From: Ponticaulis sp.
GTDB lineage: Bacteria > Pseudomonadota > Alphaproteobacteria > Caulobacterales > Hyphomonadaceae
DNA: 64,000 nt
Direction: 5' to 3'
NCBI GenBank assembly: GCA_002723155.1
Contig: PBNO01000004.1
Span: 79,569 to 143,568, forward strand
Each line of letters begins with the position of its first letter. Within the stretch, counting starts at the first letter, position 1. Positions 59,121 through 64,000 of this stretch are shown piece after piece. A program made the translations under genes and the position numbers. Under the pieces are notes generated by a model that was given only the letters and a program-made list of their open reading frames with translations, ran no database searches and was not told the origin of the DNA.

Positions 59121-59149
59121 AAAAAGCCTCCCGCATGGGAGGCTTTTTT
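59121..59149. terminator. Bidirectional Rho-independent terminator
   Basis: AAAAAGCCTCCC pairs with GGGAGGCTTTTT around GCAT. It serves the convergent aldo/keto reductase and peptidase genes. Confidence 0.93.
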
Positions 59150-59159
59150 GTGTGTGAGC

Positions 59160-60014
59160 TTAGAGCTCCGAGAAGGTGTCACACTGGTTTGGATCACCCG
59201 AGTTATAGCCTCGCATCAGCCATTCCTGACGCTGCGCTGAGGTGCCGTGCGTGAAGGCTTCGGGCGTGACGCGCTGGCCTGCATTTCGCTGGAGTGTATC
59301 GTCGCCAATGGCATTGGCTGTTTGCAGGCCCTCCTGCAGGTCGCCGCGTTCCAGCGCGACATTGCCGTTAGAGACGCGTGCGGCATTCGCCGCCCAGACA
59401 CCAGCATAGCAATCAGCCTGTAGCTCCAGCATCACGAGATACTGGTTGGATTCAGCCTCGCTGCGGGCATTTTGCTGGGCCTGGCGCACGCGCTGTGATG
59501 CACCGGTCAGCGTCTGAACATGGTGTCCGAACTCGTGAGCAATCACATAGGCGCGGGCAAAGTCTGCACCAGATGCGCCAAGTCGTGTTTCCATTTCCTG
59601 CCAGAAGGAGAGATCGAGATACACGGTCTGGTCAGCCGGGCAGTAGAATGGCCCCATGGCCGACTGACCATAGCCGCAGCCTGTATTCGTACCTTGCGTA
59701 TAGAGCACCGTGTTCGGCGGTTGATAATCGGACAGGAAGAGCTGCCAGACATCATTCGCATTTGTGCCCACCACATCCACGAACATGCCTGCGTCGTCTT
59801 CTGGTGTTCCGGTTGTGCCTTGCTGCTGTTCAGACGAGCCTGCGCCGCCAAACTGGCTGGCCATCTGCATGGTCTGCTCAGGGCTGATGCCAAACACGAA
59901 ATAGCCGATCAGCGCGATGGCGATCACGCCGATACCGCCGCCCGCTGCCGCGCCGCCACTCATTCCGCGTCGGTCTTCAACCCGACCGCTCGTTCGTCCG
60001 TCTTTCCAGCGCAT
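59160..60014 (-). CDS. Neutral zinc metallopeptidase, YpfJ/KPN_02809 family
   Basis: The 284-residue protein has one N-terminal membrane helix (about 25-45), a Gln/Gly-rich linker, and a peptidase domain with the zinc motif HEFGHH near 161-166. The CGYGQSAMGPFYCPADQTVYLD block and the LELQADCYAGVW third-ligand region are diagnostic of the family. The domain lies in the periplasm. Physiological substrate is unknown. Confidence 0.93.
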   Translation of the reverse strand: MRWKDGRTSGRVEDRRGMSGGAAAGGGIGVIAIALIGYFVFGISPEQTMQMASQFGGAGSSEQQQGTTGTPEDDAGMFVDVVGTNANDVWQLFLSDYQPPNTVLYTQGTNTGCGYGQSAMGPFYCPADQTVYLDLSFWQEMETRLGASGADFARAYVIAHEFGHHVQTLTGASQRVRQAQQNARSEAESNQYLVMLELQADCYAGVWAANAARVSNGNVALERGDLQEGLQTANAIGDDTLQRNAGQRVTPEAFTHGTSAQRQEWLMRGYNSGDPNQCDTFSEL

Positions 60015-60207
60015 ATCCCGCTCCCACTGCTCACATGCCGTCCAGGATATAGTTAGCGGAGCTTCCGGAGGTGGTCACTAGCAAATACCGGTGCCCGCCA
60101 AATGACCGCAATTATTAAACCGAAGACAGGTTGGCGTTCTGCGCTTGGCAGAAAATTCCATTCATGGTGAAAAGATTTATTGAATAACGGAAAGTTGGGG
60201 CTTTCGA

Positions 60208-62133
60208 ATGGCTGATTTTAAAAACTTGCTGAAAATGGGTGTGTGCTCGGTCGCGGTCTTCGCTGTTGCCGGACTGTCTGGTGTGTCGCACGCTGAACCG
60301 CTTCCTCAGGACGAGGGCGCAGCGGCAGAAACGACCGAAACGTCTGACACATATGTCTGGGATCTGACCGATCTCTATGAGTCGCCGGAAGCCTGGGACG
60401 AAGAGTTCACAGCTATGCAGGCGCAGGTCGCGACGCTAAGCGCGCTTCAGGGTACGCTGGGTGAGAGCCCGCAAAGCCTCGCACATGCGATGCGCTCTAT
60501 GTCGGACACCGCAAAAGAAGTCATTCGCCTTTATGTTTATTCGTCGCTCAGTCGCGATGAAGACCAGCGTGTACCCGAAAACCTTGAACGTTTCGGCCGT
60601 GCGCTTTCGCTGTATCAGGCCTTTTCCGAGGCAGTGAGCTGGCTGTCACCTGAAATCCTCTCCATCGGTGAAGAGCGCATCCGCGAGTTCATGGCAGCAG
60701 AACCTGCGCTTGAGCCGTTCCATTTCCAGCTGGAAGACACGCTGCGACAAGCACCGCATACGCTGGATGAAGATGGTGAGGCGCTTCTTGCGCTGGCAGG
60801 TCTCGCGCTGTCCCAGCCGAACGAAATCTACAGCCTGTTCGCGAACGCATCTATTCAGTGGCCGATGGTGACCCTCTCTGATGGCACCGAAGTGCGCCTC
60901 AATCAGGCAGCTTATTCGCGCTATCGCTCCCACCCGAACCGTGAAGACCGTCAGTTGGTCTTTGACACATTCTGGGGCGCCTGGAATGACTATGAAGCGG
61001 GTATGGGCGCAACGCTGAACTCGCAGGTTCTGTCTGCAGTCTTCCGTGCGCGTGCGCGTAATTTCGATAGTGTTCTTGAGCGCAATATGTTCGACGACGC
61101 GCTGCCGCCTGAAATCTACACAGAACTCGTAGATCAGGTGAATGCGGCGCTGCCAGTCTTCCACCGTTATCTGGAGCTGCGCGGACGTATGCTCGGCGTG
61201 GACGACCTTCGTTATTACGACATTTATCCGCCAATCATCGAGGCAGACACAGGCGTGTTCGACCTCGCGCGATCTGAAGAGATCACATTTGAGTCTCTGC
61301 GCCCGTTCGGTGAGGAATATCTGAGCCTGCTGCGTGAAGGCCTTGATGGCGACTGGATGCACTCTCACCCGCAGGAAGGCAAAGAGACGGGCGCTTACAT
61401 GTCTGGTTCAGCGTATGACGTGCACCCGTATGTCCTGCTGAACCATAATGACGACTTCAACTCGCTCTCCACATTCTCTCACGAATGGGGCCATGCGGTT
61501 CACACCCAACTGGCGCGTCAGAACCAGCCGTTTGAAACAGCCGGCTATTCGACGTTCATCGCGGAGATGGCATCCACGATCAACGAAATCCTGCTTCAGG
61601 AATACATGATCGAGAACGCAGAGACGCGCGAAGAAAAGCTCTTCTATCTTGGTCAGGCACTCGAGAGCCTGCGCGGTACCTTCTTCCGCCAGACCATGTT
61701 CGGTGAGTTCGAACTCGCAATCCATGAAGCTGCCGAAGCGGGCGAACCACTGACGGGCGCACGCTTCTCTGAAATCTATCTCGACCTTCTGCGCCGCTAT
61801 CACGGCGAGGAAGAAGGCGTAATGACGATTGACGAGCCATACGGCATTGAGTGGGCTTACATTCCGCACTTCTATTATGAGTTCTATGTCTACCAATACG
61901 CGACATCCATCTCCGGTGCTGTCTGGTTTGCAGAACAGTTCCTCGCCGGAGATGATCAGGTGCGTGAGAACTTCCTCAATGTCATGCGTGCCGGTGGCTC
62001 GGACTATCCGCACCAGATTCTGCTGAACGAAGCTGGTCTCGATATGACCCAGCCTGACCCGTATGAAGCGGTTGTGCGCCGTATGAACGATATTATGGAC
62101 CGCATGGACGCGCTTCTGGCTGAAGAAGACTAA
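60208..62133 (+). CDS. Oligoendopeptidase F-like M3 peptidase with signal peptide
   Basis: The 641-residue protein has an N-terminal signal ending in SHA-E near residue 30 and an M3-family thermolysin-like domain. The zinc motif is HEWGHAVH near 427-434, with the third ligand Glu about 26 residues downstream (FIAEMASTINE). The flanking SGSAYDVHPYVLLN and final segment are PepF-like. Most PepF enzymes are cytoplasmic; the signal peptide here suggests a periplasmic peptidase that trims oligopeptides. Confidence 0.93.
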   Translation: MADFKNLLKMGVCSVAVFAVAGLSGVSHAEPLPQDEGAAAETTETSDTYVWDLTDLYESPEAWDEEFTAMQAQVATLSALQGTLGESPQSLAHAMRSMSDTAKEVIRLYVYSSLSRDEDQRVPENLERFGRALSLYQAFSEAVSWLSPEILSIGEERIREFMAAEPALEPFHFQLEDTLRQAPHTLDEDGEALLALAGLALSQPNEIYSLFANASIQWPMVTLSDGTEVRLNQAAYSRYRSHPNREDRQLVFDTFWGAWNDYEAGMGATLNSQVLSAVFRARARNFDSVLERNMFDDALPPEIYTELVDQVNAALPVFHRYLELRGRMLGVDDLRYYDIYPPIIEADTGVFDLARSEEITFESLRPFGEEYLSLLREGLDGDWMHSHPQEGKETGAYMSGSAYDVHPYVLLNHNDDFNSLSTFSHEWGHAVHTQLARQNQPFETAGYSTFIAEMASTINEILLQEYMIENAETREEKLFYLGQALESLRGTFFRQTMFGEFELAIHEAAEAGEPLTGARFSEIYLDLLRRYHGEEEGVMTIDEPYGIEWAYIPHFYYEFYVYQYATSISGAVWFAEQFLAGDDQVRENFLNVMRAGGSDYPHQILLNEAGLDMTQPDPYEAVVRRMNDIMDRMDALLAEED

Positions 62134-62174
62134 GAGCGTTTCGCGATCATAAGGCCCGGTGTTAGACAGATTGC

Positions 62175-62591
62175 ATGCAGACTGTTCTGACCCTCCCGAC
62201 CCGTGGACCGGGCCTTTATGAGTTTACCGATCAGGCGGCCGTTTTCCTGCGCGGGCAGGGCGACGGCCTTCTGACACTGTTTTGCCAGCACACTTCGGCC
62301 TCGCTCACTATTCAGGAAAATGCCGATCCGGACGTGATCCGCGATCTGAACGCTTTCTTCGAGCGGCTCGTGCCGGATGCCGATCACCCTCAGATGAGCT
62401 TTCTACGTCACCGCGCCGAGGGGCCTGATGATATGCCTGCGCACATCAAATCGGCACTCACGCAGGTGAACCTATCCATTCCTGTACAGTCCGGCAGGAT
62501 GATGCTGGGCACCTGGCAGGGCATTTATCTGTTCGAGCATCGAAACGCGCCGCATACCCGCCGCGTGATTGCGCATTTTCGGGAAGACTAA
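62175..62591 (+). CDS. YjbQ-family protein
   Basis: The 138-residue protein matches the YjbQ family (UPF0047), small trimeric beta-barrels proposed to have weak thiamine-phosphate-synthase activity. Conserved segments are LFCQHTSASLTIQENADPDV near 36-55 and the DMPAHIKSAL block near 90-99, then LGTWQGIYLFEHR near 117-129. The cellular role is not established. It overlaps the convergent sirtuin gene by four bases. Confidence 0.92.
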   Translation: MQTVLTLPTRGPGLYEFTDQAAVFLRGQGDGLLTLFCQHTSASLTIQENADPDVIRDLNAFFERLVPDADHPQMSFLRHRAEGPDDMPAHIKSALTQVNLSIPVQSGRMMLGTWQGIYLFEHRNAPHTRRVIAHFRED

Positions 62592-63337
62592 GCGTCGAGC
62601 AGTTCGATGACCTCGGACAGGAGCGGTCCGATCTCGGTATTCAAAACGAGGTCGGCATAAGGGTCCTGATCGGTCGACTCGCGATTAATGATCGCGTACT
62701 GCGCACCCGTCTGTTTGGCGATGATCGGGATATTCGCCGCCGGATAGACGACCAGAGACGAGCCGATAGCCAGACACAGATCGGCGACTTCAGCTTCTGC
62801 TTCGGCAAGTGCCATTTTCGCTTCCGGCATGGCCTGACCGAATGAAATAGTCGCCGATTTCAAAAGCCCCTCGCAAAACAGGCAGGTGAGGTCTTCATCG
62901 GCCTCATAGCGGGGCTTCAGATCGTCAAACTCATAGCGTTTGCCGCAATTGAGGCACTTGGCGTAGCTGGCATTGCCATGAATTTCGATGACCTTGTCAT
63001 CATCTATGCCTGCATGCTGGTGCAGATTGTCGACATTCTGCGTCACGACGCATGAGACCTTGCCCATATCCACCAGTTTAGCAACGGCGTAGTGACCGGT
63101 ATTCGGCTTGGCGCCAGTCCAGCCCGCCGTCTTGTTGAAGACACGTCTCCAGGATTCGCGGCGCTGGTCGCGTGAGGCGACGAAATCCTGGAAGTAGATC
63201 GGAGTCATCTTACTCCAGACGCCGCCGGGGCTCCTGAAATCCGGAATACCGCTTTCTGTCGAAATGCCTGCGCCCGTGAAGATGAGAACGCGGTTCGCGC
63301 CTTTGATCATTTCAGCGAGTTGGGCGGCATCTGACAT
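62588..63337 (-). CDS. NAD-dependent protein deacylase (sirtuin)
   Basis: The 249-residue protein is a Sir2-family deacylase. The NAD-binding motifs GAGISTESGIPDFRS near 22-36 and TQNVDNLHQHAG near 99-110 (catalytic His in EIHGNAS), and a zinc site CLNC...CLFC near 124-155, are visible. It removes acetyl or longer acyl groups from lysines in the cytoplasm. AAGGAG precedes the ATG. Confidence 0.95.
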   Translation of the reverse strand: MSDAAQLAEMIKGANRVLIFTGAGISTESGIPDFRSPGGVWSKMTPIYFQDFVASRDQRRESWRRVFNKTAGWTGAKPNTGHYAVAKLVDMGKVSCVVTQNVDNLHQHAGIDDDKVIEIHGNASYAKCLNCGKRYEFDDLKPRYEADEDLTCLFCEGLLKSATISFGQAMPEAKMALAEAEAEVADLCLAIGSSLVVYPAANIPIIAKQTGAQYAIINRESTDQDPYADLVLNTEIGPLLSEVIELLDA

Positions 63338-63406
63338 ACAAGGCTCCTTCGACTTTGAACGCCTGTAAGTGTGTCAGCGAGTAGGGCGGGCACGCAAGGG
63401 CGCAGC

Positions 63407-63559
63407 CTATTTCTTTTTACGCGGCTGGTGTTCGATCGTGTTTGGATCGTCGAGGCGGCTGTTCAGCTTTCTCTGCTTTTCCTTCCACCGTTCACGGCGG
63501 CCCATCTGGTAGAAGAACCAGCCGATAATGAGCGCAGGAAGAACGATGACGAGCAGCAT
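63407..63559 (-). CDS. Very small single-helix membrane protein
   Basis: A 50-codon gene. The product has one N-terminal hydrophobic helix (LLVIVLPALIIGWFFYQMG) and a highly basic tail ending PRKKK. It starts 10 bp after the end of the fRMsr gene on the same strand and is probably translated with it. An AGG lies four bases before the ATG, so the ribosome site is weak. The family is not recognised. Confidence 0.5.
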   Translation of the reverse strand: MLLVIVLPALIIGWFFYQMGRRERWKEKQRKLNSRLDDPNTIEHQPRKKK

Positions 63560-63569
63560 GGCCTGATCT

Positions 63570-64000
63570 TTACGCGGTCAGGAGACCGGCGCAAATCGCT
63601 TCCAGGCCAGCTTTGTCGATTTCGTCGAACGCGTCAGGCTGTTCAGAGTCGACGTCGAGCACGGCTGCCAGCGTGCCATCTGGGTTAAAGACGGGAACAA
63701 CGATTTCAGAATTCGTGCGGCTGTCGCACGCGATGTGTCCCGGGAAGGCATGCACGTCTGGCACAAGCTGGGTCTCGCCGCTCGCGGCACATGCGCCGCA
63801 AACTCCGCGCGTGAATGGAATGCGCAGACAGCCAAGCGTGCCAACATAAGGGCCGACGACCAGCTCTTCAGATTTCAGCGGATCGACAACATAAAACCCT
63901 GTCCAGAAAAAGCGTGGACGGAAGGCTTCAGCCAGAAGGCAGGAAGCTGTTGCAAGACGCGCAGGCAGATAGGTTTCGCCGGAAACGACAGCGAAGATTT
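63570..64000 (-). CDS. msrC: Free methionine-(R)-sulfoxide reductase, GAF type (5' end outside window)
   Basis: About 142 C-terminal residues are visible; the start lies beyond base 64000. The GAF-fold enzyme reduces free methionine-R-sulfoxide. Conserved cysteines appear in LGCLRIPFTRGVCGAC and in HIACDSRTNSEIVVPV, matching the three catalytic/resolving Cys of the family. The LVPDVHAFPGHIACD segment is diagnostic. It probably forms an operon with the small membrane protein downstream. Confidence 0.92.
   Translation of the reverse strand, partial: IFAVVSGETYLPARLATASCLLAEAFRPRFFWTGFYVVDPLKSEELVVGPYVGTLGCLRIPFTRGVCGACAASGETQLVPDVHAFPGHIACDSRTNSEIVVPVFNPDGTLAAVLDVDSEQPDAFDEIDKAGLEAICAGLLTA

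Noticed and set aside
1-64000. tRNA, rRNA, CRISPR arrays, complete insertion sequences, prophage
   Set aside because: Searched by eye; none with recognisable cloverleaf, repeat-spacer periodicity, transposase or structural phage genes was found.

Overview
The window reads as chromosomal DNA of a marine-type alphaproteobacterium, most likely Caulobacterales/Hyphomonadaceae-like. This is an inference from gene content and protein character: a DnaG whose zinc ligands are lost, a DUF4170 gene, a hexa-acyl lipid A gene block, Caulobacter-like flagellin leader architecture, and moderately GC-rich coding with many GTG/TTG starts. No rRNA, tRNA or CRISPR array was seen. The window opens inside uvrB and closes inside a free-methionine-sulfoxide reductase gene.

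Layout. (a) 1-1095: 3' half of uvrB. (b) 1100-5400: the clearest accessory region. It holds an AT-rich Panacea-domain gene translationally coupled to a two-helix membrane protein (candidate toxin-antitoxin pair), an orphan gene bracketed by a ~56-bp double-hairpin repeat, a palindrome-dense stretch, a helix-turn-helix gene with palindromes inside its reading frame, and a VIT-family metal transporter bracketed by ~70-bp direct repeats. (c) 5.5-22 kb: housekeeping and envelope genes (FemAB-like, CPBP protease with a tiny membrane peptide gene, secreted rhamnogalacturonan esterase, cytochrome c, purD, an H-NOX sensor with a kinase-like phosphoacceptor protein, mtgA, an apparently circularly permuted amino-acid oxidase, a secreted amidohydrolase, rluB). 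(d) 22.9-26.8 kb: a tightly overlapping lipid A/Kdo operon (acyltransferase, waaA, lpxK, lpxL). (e) 26.9-41.5 kb: pmbA, an inositol-phosphatase-like gene, an MsbA-like ABC exporter, pyk, ubiA, rsmE, a dicarboxylate/glutamate symporter, carA. (f) 41.6-52.3 kb: yqeY, metA, an adenine deaminase-like gene, then dnaG and rpoD. (g) 52.4-64 kb: transglutaminase, coniferyl-aldehyde-type dehydrogenase, a flagellin with a periodic insertion, tandem DUF3775 genes, peptidases, YjbQ, a sirtuin.

How genes fit together. The lipid A operon, the ABC exporter and possibly the DUF374 acyltransferase serve outer-membrane assembly. MtgA and the FemAB-like protein point to peptidoglycan work. carA/yqeY and dnaG/rpoD are parts of a common alphaproteobacterial core cluster, here separated by about 6 kb of metabolic genes. 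Three genes of 45-50 codons were found by reading the intergenic DNA. The items most worth follow-up are the Panacea/membrane pair and its repeat-flanked neighbours, the flagellin octad domain, the H-NOX/DHp-only pair, and the peptide/CPBP-protease pair with an RBS-pairing hairpin.
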